Notes under the pieces: generated by a model
Seen by the model: only the letters and a program-made list of their open reading frames with translations
Database searches by the model: none
What the model was told of the DNA's origin: nothing
Made by a program: the position numbers and the translations under genes
DNA from: Blastocatellia bacterium
GTDB taxonomy: Bacteria; Acidobacteriota; Blastocatellia; Pyrinomonadales; Pyrinomonadaceae
Reading direction: 5' to 3'
Assembly: GCA_003488005.1 (NCBI GenBank)
Contig: DNND01000093.1
Span: 54,405-81,007, forward strand
Length of the DNA: 26,603 nucleotides
Shown: positions 1 to 7,453 of the stretch, piece after piece
How positions within the stretch are numbered: position 1 is the stretch's first letter
Layout: every line of letters begins with the position of its first letter

Positions 1-1194
1 ACCACCTGCATCGGCAATTCCGGTCCACTCGATCCAACCATCGAACAAGTCCTCAGCGAACACGATTTGATCGCGGCCAGTGTGCTTTCGGGCAATCGAA
101 ATTTTGAAGCTCGCGTTCATCAGAGCATCAAGGCAAACTTCCTGATGAGCCCGCCGTTAGTCGTCGCGTTTGCAATTGCCGGGCGAATTAACATCGACCT
201 CTCAAGCGAGCCATTGGGCAAGGGAAGCGATGGCCGGGACGTGTACCTGCGCGATGTTTGGCCCAACCTTCAGGAGATCAACTCGTTGCTGTCGACGGCA
301 ATGGATCCGGAAACGTACCGGCGAAACTATCGCGATTTTGCCGGGCAGAACCCGTTGTGGAATGAAATCCCGACCAGCACCGGCAACGTCTATGAATGGG
401 ATCCGGAATCGACCTACATTCGCGAGCCGCCCTACTTCGACGGTTTCAGCAATGCAGTTAAAGACTTCAAAGACATTTACGGCGCGCGACCGCTGGCGAT
501 CTTCGGCGATTCGGTGACGACCGATCATATCAGTCCAGCCGGAGCGATTAAGGCCAGCTCACCCGCAGGTTTGTATCTTCAGGAAAAGGGAGTGCAAATC
601 GAAGACTTTAATAGCTATGGCTCGCGCCGCGGCAATCACGAAGTCATGGTGCGTGGCACGTTTGCTAATGTGCGCATCAAGAACCTGATGGTGCCTGGCG
701 TGGAAGGTGGCGTCACAGTTCATGAGCCTGACGGCGAGCGCATGAGTATCTATGACGCGTCGGTAAAGTATCAGAAAGAGGGCGTGCCGCTGGTCGTGAT
801 TGGCGGCCAGGAATATGGAACCGGCAGCTCGCGCGATTGGGCCGCAAAGGGCACCCGTCTGCTGGGCGTGAAGGCAGTCATCACGCAAAGTTTTGAACGA
901 ATTCATCGCAGCAACCTTGTCGGCATGGGCGTTTTGCCTTGTCAGTTTAAGGAAGGAACCAATGCGGCTTCGCTGGGCTTGGACGGCAGCGAGACTTTTG
1001 ACTTGCTTGGCCTTGAAGCTGGAGTGGCGCCGCAAAAGGATCTGAACTTGATTATTCATCGGAGGTCGGGCAAAACTGATGAAGTGCCCGTAACTCTGCG
1101 CATCGACACGCCAATCGAGATCGATTATTACCAACATGGCGGAATTCTGCCTTACGTGCTCAGGCAATTGCTTGCGGGCACTACCGATTTTTAA
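1..1194 (+). CDS. acnA: Aconitate hydratase, C-terminal part (5' end outside window)
   Basis: The reading frame is open from base 1 and carries 397 residues of aconitase, which interconverts citrate and isocitrate in the TCA cycle through a 4Fe-4S cluster. The first visible residues, TTCIGNSGPL, contain the last cluster cysteine (Cys3 of the fragment); the other two ligands lie upstream of the window. The rest of the catalytic core follows (NFEARVHQSIKANFLMSPP), then the swivel domain with GDSVTTDHISPAG (about residues 168-180), YGSRRGNHEVMVRGTFAN, and GGQEYGTGSSRDWAAKGT, the substrate-binding loop. Length and motif order suit the AcnA/IRP1 type rather than AcnB. The TTG at base 67 is internal and not a start. 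The stop is 22 bases before the aldehyde dehydrogenase gene, so the two may be co-transcribed. The identification is very secure; only the N-terminus is missing. Confidence 0.96.
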   Translation, partial: TTCIGNSGPLDPTIEQVLSEHDLIAASVLSGNRNFEARVHQSIKANFLMSPPLVVAFAIAGRINIDLSSEPLGKGSDGRDVYLRDVWPNLQEINSLLSTAMDPETYRRNYRDFAGQNPLWNEIPTSTGNVYEWDPESTYIREPPYFDGFSNAVKDFKDIYGARPLAIFGDSVTTDHISPAGAIKASSPAGLYLQEKGVQIEDFNSYGSRRGNHEVMVRGTFANVRIKNLMVPGVEGGVTVHEPDGERMSIYDASVKYQKEGVPLVVIGGQEYGTGSSRDWAAKGTRLLGVKAVITQSFERIHRSNLVGMGVLPCQFKEGTNAASLGLDGSETFDLLGLEAGVAPQKDLNLIIHRRSGKTDEVPVTLRIDTPIEIDYYQHGGILPYVLRQLLAGTTDF

Positions 1195-1216
1195 CTGAAT
1201 TAAGAAGGAGTAAGAA

Positions 1217-2725
1217 ATGTCATCAGCACAACCAGCCGGAACCAACTCAGCTCGCAAGTATCAACTTCTAATTGATGGCCAGTGGGTAGATGCACAGTCG
1301 GGCAAGACATTTACTACGCCGAATCCGGCGACCGGCGAACCACTCGCCGAAGTGGCCGAAGGCGATAAGGCCGACATCGATAACGCTGTTGCGGCCGCGC
1401 GGCGCGCTTTCGAGGGCAAGTGGTCCAAGATCAGCGCGCGCGATCGCGGACGTATGCTTTACAAGTTATCGCAGTTGATTGAAGAACACAGCACGGAACT
1501 GGCGGCACTCGAGACTGCCGACAACGGCAAACCGATCAAGGAATCTTCCTATGTCGATCTGCCACAGGTCGCTGAGAATTTTGAATACTTCGCCGGTTGG
1601 GCCACGAAAATCGAAGGCGAAACTATTCCCGTGCCCGGCGAGATGTTCAACTACACTTTGCGCGAACCGGTTGGCGTTTGTGGACAAATTATTCCCTGGA
1701 ACTTTCCGCTGCTGATGGCTGCGTGGAAACTGGCGCCCGCGCTCGCCGCCGGCAACACGATTGTGCTCAAGCCCGCCGAACAAACTCCCGTCACCGCAAT
1801 GGAGTTGGGAAAGTTGATTCAGGAAGCCGGGTTCCCGGAAGGCGTGGTCAACATCGTTCCCGGTTACGGCGAGACTGCCGGCGCCGCGCTGGCCGCACAT
1901 CCCGGAATCGACAAAGTTGCTTTCACCGGCTCGACCGAAGTTGGTAAGTTGATTGCCAGAGCGGCTGCTGACAACCTGACAAAAGTTTCCCTCGAACTCG
2001 GCGGCAAAGCGCCGAACATCGTGTTTGCGGATGCCGACATCGAGCAGGCAGTCAACGGCGCGATGATGGGAATCTTTTTCAATCAGGGCCAGGTGTGTTG
2101 CGCCGGCTCGCGACTTTTTGTGCAGGCCGATGTAAAGGATCAGTTCATCGATCGCTTGAAAGAGAAGTCTGCGAAGATTGTGGTTGGCGATCCGATGGAC
2201 AAAGCGACGAACATGGGCCCGCAGGTCTCACAGGAACAACTCAATCGCGTCAAAAGCTACGCTGATATCGCGCGGACCGAGGGCGCAACTGTAATTGCCG
2301 GCGGCGAATGCCCGACACTTACTGGCGCTTTTCAGAATGGCTACTTCTATCAGCCTACGATTTTTTCCGATGTGAAGAACCAGATGCGGATAGCGCAGGA
2401 AGAAATTTTTGGCCCAGTCGTTTCCATAATCTCTTTCGAGAACGAAGACGATCTGATCAAGCAGGCGAATGAAACGATTTACGGTTTGTCCGCCGGCATC
2501 TGGACCAGCAACATTACGCGCGCGCATCGTTTCGCGAAAGCGATCAAGGCCGGCGTGATTTGGATCAATACCTACAACATGTTCAATGCGGCCTCGCCCT
2601 TCGGTGGTTATAAGCAGTCGGGCTATGGCCGTGAAATGGGCAAGCACGCGCTCGAGATGTATACCAACGTCAAGAGTGTCTGGGTGGATTTGTCAGGCAA
2701 GCCGATTGGCTGGTTTGGGAAGTAA
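1217..2725 (+). CDS. NAD(P)-dependent aldehyde dehydrogenase (ALDH1/2-like)
   Basis: This 502-residue cytosolic enzyme should oxidise an aldehyde to the carboxylic acid using NAD(P)+. Everything needed for catalysis is visible: the oxyanion Asn in IIPWNFP (Asn162), the cofactor loop FTGSTEVG (237-244), the general base Glu260 in LELGGKAPN, and the nucleophile in FNQGQVCCAGSR (Cys294, followed by a second Cys). The GQ-x-CC-AGSR context and the EEIFGPV and SPFGGYKQSGYGRE motifs near the C-terminus place it with the ALDH1/ALDH2 (retinal/acetaldehyde) group, not the betaine or succinate-semialdehyde groups. The precise substrate cannot be read from sequence. The start is supported by AAGGAG about 7 bases upstream. 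It follows aconitase closely, but no pathway link is implied beyond central carbon metabolism. Confidence 0.94.
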   Translation: MSSAQPAGTNSARKYQLLIDGQWVDAQSGKTFTTPNPATGEPLAEVAEGDKADIDNAVAAARRAFEGKWSKISARDRGRMLYKLSQLIEEHSTELAALETADNGKPIKESSYVDLPQVAENFEYFAGWATKIEGETIPVPGEMFNYTLREPVGVCGQIIPWNFPLLMAAWKLAPALAAGNTIVLKPAEQTPVTAMELGKLIQEAGFPEGVVNIVPGYGETAGAALAAHPGIDKVAFTGSTEVGKLIARAAADNLTKVSLELGGKAPNIVFADADIEQAVNGAMMGIFFNQGQVCCAGSRLFVQADVKDQFIDRLKEKSAKIVVGDPMDKATNMGPQVSQEQLNRVKSYADIARTEGATVIAGGECPTLTGAFQNGYFYQPTIFSDVKNQMRIAQEEIFGPVVSIISFENEDDLIKQANETIYGLSAGIWTSNITRAHRFAKAIKAGVIWINTYNMFNAASPFGGYKQSGYGREMGKHALEMYTNVKSVWVDLSGKPIGWFGK

Positions 2726-2864
2726 TCCCTGCTATTCGAAATTTCGGAAAACGCTTTCTGCCCCGATGGCATCTTTAGATTGCCGCAAATTGTTCGCGCA
2801 GCGAGCAGGCTGCATTGCGGCGCTCTCCCTCGAGCAAAACTGAAAACTAAAGAAGGAGACGCTT

Positions 2865-3218
2865 ATGCAAATTGTAAAAAGAATGGCACCGGCCGCGGTA
2901 TTGCTAGCGACGGTGTTCCTGCTAACAGCCTGCCCCAGCCAAACAACCATTTCCAAGATCAACGCCGACCCGGGCCGTTACCGCGGTAAGGAAGTCGGCA
3001 TTGTCGGCAGGGTTACTGACAGTTATGGCGTGCTAGGTAACGGCGCCTACGAAATCGATGACGGCACCGGCCGCATCTGGGTAGCAACGAGGCGCGGTGT
3101 GCCTTCGCGTGGTTCGCAAGTGGGCGTGAAAGGTCGCGTACTTAATGGATTCCAATGGGGCGGCCGTAGTTTTGGAACGGTGTTGGAAGAGACCGGTCGC
3201 ACTTCCAAGCAACGATAG
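2865..3218 (+). CDS. Small OB-fold-like lipoprotein
   Basis: The protein has 117 residues. A positively charged N-terminus (MQIVKRM) is followed by a hydrophobic stretch and a lipobox, LLTAC, so it should be lipidated on Cys23 and anchored to a membrane facing the periplasm. The mature part has short beta-strand-like segments (GKEVGIVGRVTDSYGV, AYEIDDGTGRIWVATRRG, GSQVGVKGRVLNGF). These resemble the compact OB-fold of small 'nucleic-acid-binding-like' periplasmic proteins, including the DUF5666/YgiW-type OB families. The exact family is uncertain and no catalytic residues are evident. A good ribosome site, AAGGAG, sits before the ATG. It begins 139 bases after the aldehyde dehydrogenase and may have its own promoter, although none was clear. 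No function is proposed beyond a small envelope binding protein. Confidence 0.8.
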   Translation: MQIVKRMAPAAVLLATVFLLTACPSQTTISKINADPGRYRGKEVGIVGRVTDSYGVLGNGAYEIDDGTGRIWVATRRGVPSRGSQVGVKGRVLNGFQWGGRSFGTVLEETGRTSKQR

Positions 3219-3245
3219 GACCCGCCGCCCGCTCTGCACCAGCGT

Positions 3246-3752
3246 ATGGAACAAACTGCAGGCGCGCATATTCTCGAACAGCGCGACATCGTCGCCAGCC
3301 TGGATCGAGAGTTTGCGCGCCTTCATTTTCGTTCAACGGCAATAATTGAAAGCACTCGCGCCTCGCTGCTCTACGAAAGTTCCGCTGTGCCCGGGTTGCG
3401 TTCAATTGGCGAAAATGTATTGCGCTCCGCCGCAGCAATTGAACAAACCTTTGGCGGCCTAACGGCGAACCTTTGGGATGATCCTTTTGAATGGACCTTG
3501 CCCGAGCAGTTATCCACTCCGTCAATTGTTCTCGCTCATCTGCTCGAGGTTGAGGAAACAAGAAAGCACGCTTTCCAGAGCTTCACTGACGATTTGTGCT
3601 TGCTGAAATCCATCGCTACACCCGCGGACGGGTTAGTAACATTGATGGAACTCCTGCTTCGGACTCTGCTCCGCGCGGCGCATTATCAAAGCCGGGCAGC
3701 CGTGGCGCTCCAAGCGCTTTCCGGTATCAGCCCCTCAGGGCTTATTATTTAG
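3246..3752 (+). CDS. Hypothetical helical protein
   Basis: An open frame of 168 residues starts 27 bases after the lipoprotein stop. I do not recognise the family. Its composition suggests an all-helical soluble protein with no signal peptide or membrane segment. It has several amphipathic stretches (residues 10-35, 50-70, 95-120 and 130-158) and an almost DinB-like feel, with histidines at 8, 27, 98, 108 and 146, but no convincing metal triad. There is no clear ribosome-binding site before the ATG, so the start may be wrong. Codon use and GC content look like the neighbours, and the frame is the only long one on this strand, which supports it being a gene. Position between the lipoprotein and the zinc-ribbon gene suggests a short co-directional run of lineage-specific genes. 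Confidence 0.6.
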   Translation: MEQTAGAHILEQRDIVASLDREFARLHFRSTAIIESTRASLLYESSAVPGLRSIGENVLRSAAAIEQTFGGLTANLWDDPFEWTLPEQLSTPSIVLAHLLEVEETRKHAFQSFTDDLCLLKSIATPADGLVTLMELLLRTLLRAAHYQSRAAVALQALSGISPSGLII

Positions 3753-3784
3753 CGCCCCACTAAGGTTCTCTTCGAGGTAGCGAA

Positions 3785-4336
3785 ATGTTCTGCCCCAAGT
3801 GCGCACAACAACAGGTTTCTGATACGGTTAGGTATTGCTCGCGTTGCGGCTTCATGCTTGAAGGAGTCAGCGCCGTGGTGGCATCAGGCGGACAGTTGCC
3901 AATGCGTTACGTGCAATCAGCAAGCCGAGAACTCTCTGCCAGAAGCAAAGGCGTACGGCAGGGCGCGATGTTGATGCTCAGCACGATATTGATAGTGCCC
4001 ATTATCGCGATCCTTACCGTCAGCCTCAACATTTTCCCGCACATCTTCGTTCCACTAGTCGCGATTTCTTGTTTCGTTGGCGGTTTACTGCGGATGCTTT
4101 ACGCTCTGATGATGGAAGATGCGAACCCGCCAAGCAACGCGGCCCAACTCAGTTCTTACGCACCGCCGGCGCCGCAGCAGCTTGAAGGTGGCAGGCCTAT
4201 CGCATCTGCCCAAGCTTCATTCAGTCCAGCGCAAACCTGGAAGCCGCGCCCGAATACAGCAGAAATATTTACGCCGCCGAGTGTCACTGAAAACACGACC
4301 CGCTTGCTGCAAAAGGAAGAACCTGAAGATCGCTAA
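3785..4336 (+). CDS. Zinc-ribbon protein with two transmembrane segments
   Basis: The 183-residue protein opens with a classic double-CxxC zinc ribbon: Cys3-x2-Cys6 and Cys18-x2-Cys21 (MFCPKC...YCSRCG). A basic linker follows, then two hydrophobic helices at about residues 60-80 and 83-108, and a proline/alanine-rich, probably disordered C-terminal tail of about 70 residues. This 'zinc_ribbon_2 plus membrane anchor' arrangement is very common in Acidobacteria. The ribbon usually acts as a structural or protein-binding element and a specific role cannot be assigned. GAGGT sits 7 bases before the ATG, which settles the start. The stop is 36 bases before the methyltransferase gene. The ribbon and membrane helices are certain; the function is unknown. 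Confidence 0.78.
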   Translation: MFCPKCAQQQVSDTVRYCSRCGFMLEGVSAVVASGGQLPMRYVQSASRELSARSKGVRQGAMLMLSTILIVPIIAILTVSLNIFPHIFVPLVAISCFVGGLLRMLYALMMEDANPPSNAAQLSSYAPPAPQQLEGGRPIASAQASFSPAQTWKPRPNTAEIFTPPSVTENTTRLLQKEEPEDR

Positions 4337-4372
4337 GGACTGGCAGCAACGTCTTAATTCGTACTTCAATTG

Positions 4373-5509
4373 ATGATCGAAGTCGCCCCCCAAACAACAG
4401 CACTCGCCGAACAACTGCGCGAACGCATCAAGCGCGAAGGTCCGATCACTTTTTGCGATTGGATGCGGGCCGCTCTCTACGATGAGGCTGAAGGCTACTA
4501 CCGTAGCCGGCATCAGATTTGGGGCAGGGAAGGCGACTATCGCACCAGCCCCGAACGTAGTGAGTTGTTTGCAGCGACGTTTGCACGTTACTTTGCCGGC
4601 CTGTACCAACAATTAGGTAACCCGCGCTCAATTGCGTTAGTGGAAATCGGCGGCGGCGCCGGCCACTTTGCTTTCGGAGTTTTGCAAACTCTGGAGACTT
4701 ACTTTCCGCAGGTCTTCGCCGCCACTCGGTACGTCTTCGATGAAATCAGCGTCTCAGCCCAAACTGCTGCGCGACAACGCCTGATTCAGTTTGCGGGCTG
4801 CGTCGAGTTTGCAAATATCGCTGACGTTGAGATCGATCCCGGAATTGTTTTCAGTAATGAGCTGCTCGATGCTTTTCCGGTGCATCGCGTGACTGTTGTC
4901 GCTGGGAAACTTTGCGAATATTACGTAACACTCGGCGTCGATGAAAAATTTGCCTGGCTGATTGGCCCGGCATCGACTGTTGGGCTGGCAGCGTACCTAA
5001 AACGGCATAACATTCGTTTGCGCGAGGGCCAGGTTGCGGAAGTTAATCTCGAAATAGAAGCGTGGCTTGCGAAGGTTGCTGCAAAGCTGCGACGCGGTTA
5101 TCTCATAACAGTCGATTACGGCGCCGAGGCCGCGGAACTTTACTCGTCAATCGAGCGCGAACACGGCACGCTGCGAGGTTTTCATCAGCATGCATTTGTT
5201 GAAAACTTGCTGGCTGCACCGGGCGACACCGATCTTACCAGCACAATAAACTGGACGGCAGTCAGATCAGCCTGCGAAAGAATGGGTTTGGAAACGGTAT
5301 CATTTACCCGGCAAGACAAATTCCTGCTCGCTGCGGGCCTGCTTGATCAATTGGCATTGCAGTCGGCAAATGCGAGCGATTCCGGAAAGATGCGTTTAAG
5401 CACCGCCGCGCGCGAGATGATTTTGCCCGACGGGATGGCCGCGAGTTTTCAGGTGCTGGTTCAGAAAAAGAGTGCTGAAAGCAGATCATTCGGAGCTAAC
5501 AGCGAATGA
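4373..5509 (+). CDS. MidA/NDUFAF7-type SAM-dependent methyltransferase (DUF185)
   Basis: This 378-residue protein has the hallmarks of the DUF185/MidA family. In mitochondria the homologue NDUFAF7 methylates an arginine of a complex I subunit; the bacterial substrate is less certain. Visible signatures are the N-terminal ITFCDWMRAALYDEAEGYY, the GDYRTSPE segment, the SAM-binding loop VEIGGGAGHFAFGVL, the NELLDAFPVHRV segment typical of this family, and a C-terminal LITVDYGAEAAELYS followed by LRGFHQHAF. I chose the ATG at 4373 over the TTG just before it, although neither has a good ribosome site. The gene overlaps the next by four bases (ATGA), so translation of the two is probably coupled. 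Confidence 0.88.
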   Translation: MIEVAPQTTALAEQLRERIKREGPITFCDWMRAALYDEAEGYYRSRHQIWGREGDYRTSPERSELFAATFARYFAGLYQQLGNPRSIALVEIGGGAGHFAFGVLQTLETYFPQVFAATRYVFDEISVSAQTAARQRLIQFAGCVEFANIADVEIDPGIVFSNELLDAFPVHRVTVVAGKLCEYYVTLGVDEKFAWLIGPASTVGLAAYLKRHNIRLREGQVAEVNLEIEAWLAKVAAKLRRGYLITVDYGAEAAELYSSIEREHGTLRGFHQHAFVENLLAAPGDTDLTSTINWTAVRSACERMGLETVSFTRQDKFLLAAGLLDQLALQSANASDSGKMRLSTAAREMILPDGMAASFQVLVQKKSAESRSFGANSE

Positions 5510-6195
5510 AGCGGGATTTCGAAATCATTGATGTGTGCCACACAATCCACGACGGCATGATCACCTACAAAGGATTGCCGCCGCCGGTGATTAGCGATCA
5601 CCTGACGCGCGAGCGCTCGCGCGAGTTCTACGCGCCGGGCACAGAGTTTCACATTGGCAGGATCGAGATGGTTGCCAACACGGGAACTTATCTTGACAGT
5701 CCGTTTCATCGTTATCCGCAAGGAACCGATCTGGCCGGACTGAGTCTCTATTCACTGGCTAACCTCGACGGCGTCGTCATCCGTCAGGATATTGCGGCGC
5801 CGCGAACAATCAAGGCCTCGGCGTTTGCGGATCTCGAATTAGAGGGCAAAGCAGTTTTGTTTCATACCGGCTGGGACATGCGTTGGCGCAGCGAAGCGTA
5901 CAGCGATGGCACGCATCCCTTCCTTACTGCGGACGCTGCCGAGTCGTTGGTTGCGAAAAGAGCCGCGCTGGTCGGCATCGACTCATACAACATCGACGAC
6001 ACCGGAACCGGCGAGCGTCCGGCGCATTCGATCCTGCTGGCTAACAATATTCCGATCGTCGAACACTTATGCGGGCTTGGCGACCTACCCGATAATGGTT
6101 TTCGCTTCTTTGCTGTGCCGGTGAAGGTCAAAAACTTCGGCACGTTTCCGGTGCGCGCGTTTGGTATTGTGCCTAAACCAGCCACAGCCTTGTAA
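5506..6195 (+). CDS. Cyclase/kynurenine formamidase-like family protein
   Basis: The 229-residue enzyme belongs to the cyclase superfamily (PF04199 type), which includes bacterial kynurenine formamidase and related metal-dependent hydrolases. The opening IIDVCHTIHDGMITYKG and the later DSYNIDDTGTGERPAHSILL and IPIVEHLCGLGDL segments fit this fold well. The usual metal motif HxGTHxDxPxH appears here as NTGTYLDSPFH: the two histidines are Asn58 and Tyr62, while Asp64 and His68 are kept. This variant may bind metal differently or use another substrate, so I do not call it kynB. It starts inside the end of the MidA-like gene (four-base overlap). Gene identity is secure at the superfamily level; the reaction is unknown. 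Confidence 0.85.
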   Translation: MKRDFEIIDVCHTIHDGMITYKGLPPPVISDHLTRERSREFYAPGTEFHIGRIEMVANTGTYLDSPFHRYPQGTDLAGLSLYSLANLDGVVIRQDIAAPRTIKASAFADLELEGKAVLFHTGWDMRWRSEAYSDGTHPFLTADAAESLVAKRAALVGIDSYNIDDTGTGERPAHSILLANNIPIVEHLCGLGDLPDNGFRFFAVPVKVKNFGTFPVRAFGIVPKPATAL

Positions 6196-6203
6196 GCGTC
6201 CAG

Positions 6204-6273
6204 AAGTTCAGAGTACAACCTTCGGGTTGCTCTTTCGCTGGTCAGAGGCAAGCAAAGGTTGGACTCTGAACTT
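6204..6273. repeat. Long imperfect inverted repeat (REP-like hairpin)
   Basis: Arms AAGTTCAGAGTACAACCTT (6204-6222) and AAGGTTGGACTCTGAACTT (6255-6273) pair over 19 positions with one mismatch, enclosing a 32-base loop. The first arm also contains a competing small hairpin, CAACC-TTCG-GGTTG (6216-6229), with a stable TTCG loop. No T-run follows, so it is not a typical terminator. It sits between two co-directional genes and looks like a repetitive intergenic palindrome. Confidence 0.75.
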
Positions 6274-6307
6274 ATAGATTAATTTGATTGAAAACGAGGA
6301 GATGAAC

Positions 6308-6814
6308 ATGGCCATAAGTAAATCGTTACTACCGGAATTTGATAATGAGATGAAGAACACTCGTAAGACACTCGAGCGCGTGCCGGACGAAAAATTCGCA
6401 TGGAAGCCCCACGAGAAATCGTTTCCCATGGGAGCGCTGGCGGCGCATCTGGCGAATCTGCCGAGTTGGGGAAGTTTGACGTTGACTTCAGACTCGTTCG
6501 ACGTGGCTCCCGAAGGCAAGCCAATCAAAACTCCTGAGTTGAATTCGACGAAGGAAGTGCTTGAGAAGTTTGACGAGAATGCGGCGGCAACGCGCGCTGC
6601 GATTGAAGCGGCAAGCGACGATGAGTTGTTCAAACCCTGGACGTTGCAGTCAAACGGAAACGCGCTGATGACGATGCCGAAAATCGCCGTGCTGCGTAAC
6701 TTTGTGATGAATCATATGATTCACCATCGCGCGCAACTGGGCGTTTACCTGCGGCTCAACGATATTCCGGTGCCGTCGATTTATGGACCATCGGCGGACG
6801 AGGCGGCGTTTTAA
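6308..6814 (+). CDS. DinB-family (four-helix, metal-binding) protein
   Basis: This 168-residue protein fits the DinB/YfiT fold, a four-helix bundle with a three-histidine metal site. The probable ligands are His47 (GALAAHLANLP), His136 and His140 (MNHMIHHRAQLGVYLR); the latter motif is the family's best signature. Bacterial members include thiol (bacillithiol or mycothiol) transferases and many proteins of unknown activity, so no substrate is proposed. The frame opens further upstream at a TTG (6284). However, AGGAG at 6297-6301 is placed correctly for the ATG at 6308 and overlaps the alternative ATG at 6302, so I chose 6308. It is convergent with the accessory block read from the opposite strand and ends 73 bases from it. 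Confidence 0.88.
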   Translation: MAISKSLLPEFDNEMKNTRKTLERVPDEKFAWKPHEKSFPMGALAAHLANLPSWGSLTLTSDSFDVAPEGKPIKTPELNSTKEVLEKFDENAAATRAAIEAASDDELFKPWTLQSNGNALMTMPKIAVLRNFVMNHMIHHRAQLGVYLRLNDIPVPSIYGPSADEAAF

Positions 6815-6837
6815 GTCTAGCAAACGAACGGAGCTGA

Positions 6838-6857
6838 TTGCTGCGCCGGCACAGCAA
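6838..6857. terminator. Weak hairpin between convergent genes
   Basis: TTGCTG (6838-6843) and CAGCAA (6852-6857) form a 6 bp stem, with a CCGG core in the loop, in the 73-base gap between the DinB gene and the end of the leftward accessory operon. There is no strong T-run on either side, so a role as a transcription terminator for either operon is only a possibility. Confidence 0.3.
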
Positions 6858-6887
6858 GCGAAACCGTGTCTGCCTTATTTCGCACGA

Positions 6888-7346
6888 TCATTCCAGGGAT
6901 TTGCGCGTAATATATTCGATCAACAGTTCGGCCTGCTCATCGATAAGCGATGCAGACAGTTGATGCGGAACCGTGGGTGCGTCGCTACCGAGGGGACTGA
7001 CCATTTCTTCTACGTTGAAGAGTAGGCGCAAGCCGGGAAAGAAAAGTGCGGCGGGCGAACCCGACGGCAACTCATTATAGAACTCTTTTAGCACCTTTCC
7101 CTCCGCTCGAATTCTCCTGGCCGATAACGATGAAGGGTAATCTGGTAGTTGTTCAACGGAAGCGATTGCAGCTGTCTGTAATTCGCCTACGACTGCCAGT
7201 GCCGCGGCCAGGGCCGCAGGTTGTAGTTCAGCCGGGGCCTTCTTGATCATCTTAACCATAGCGTCTCCGGACGCCTGTAACTCGAAAGCCAGAGGCGCTG
7301 TAAGCACCATCTTGATCTCGATTTCTGTGGGTTCTTTCTGTCCCAT
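6888..7346 (-). CDS. Hypothetical protein, last gene of the Reb-like operon
   Basis: The proposed protein has 152 residues, starting at the ATG at 7346 with GGAAG four bases upstream. The frame stays open to 7499, but that extension overlaps the end of the preceding gene and is basic and low in quality, so I prefer the internal start. I recognise no family. The N-terminal part is an alanine-rich helix region (residues 10-60), followed by a mixed region and a C-terminal helix. There is no signal peptide or membrane segment. It is the last gene in the leftward series that begins with the sigma-TPR gene, about 107 bases after the Nudix-like gene. Function is unknown; membership in the accessory operon is inferred from orientation only. 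Confidence 0.6.
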   Translation of the reverse strand: MGQKEPTEIEIKMVLTAPLAFELQASGDAMVKMIKKAPAELQPAALAAALAVVGELQTAAIASVEQLPDYPSSLSARRIRAEGKVLKEFYNELPSGSPAALFFPGLRLLFNVEEMVSPLGSDAPTVPHQLSASLIDEQAELLIEYITRKSLE

Positions 7347-7453
7347 TTTGCTTCCAGAGGGTCGGCGGAAAGCGCCCTTAACTGGTGGTTGAACTGGTTC
7401 GATAGTTGAGGAAGTGCGTAGACTGCAAGGCGCCTGACCTGCCGTGGCACTAA

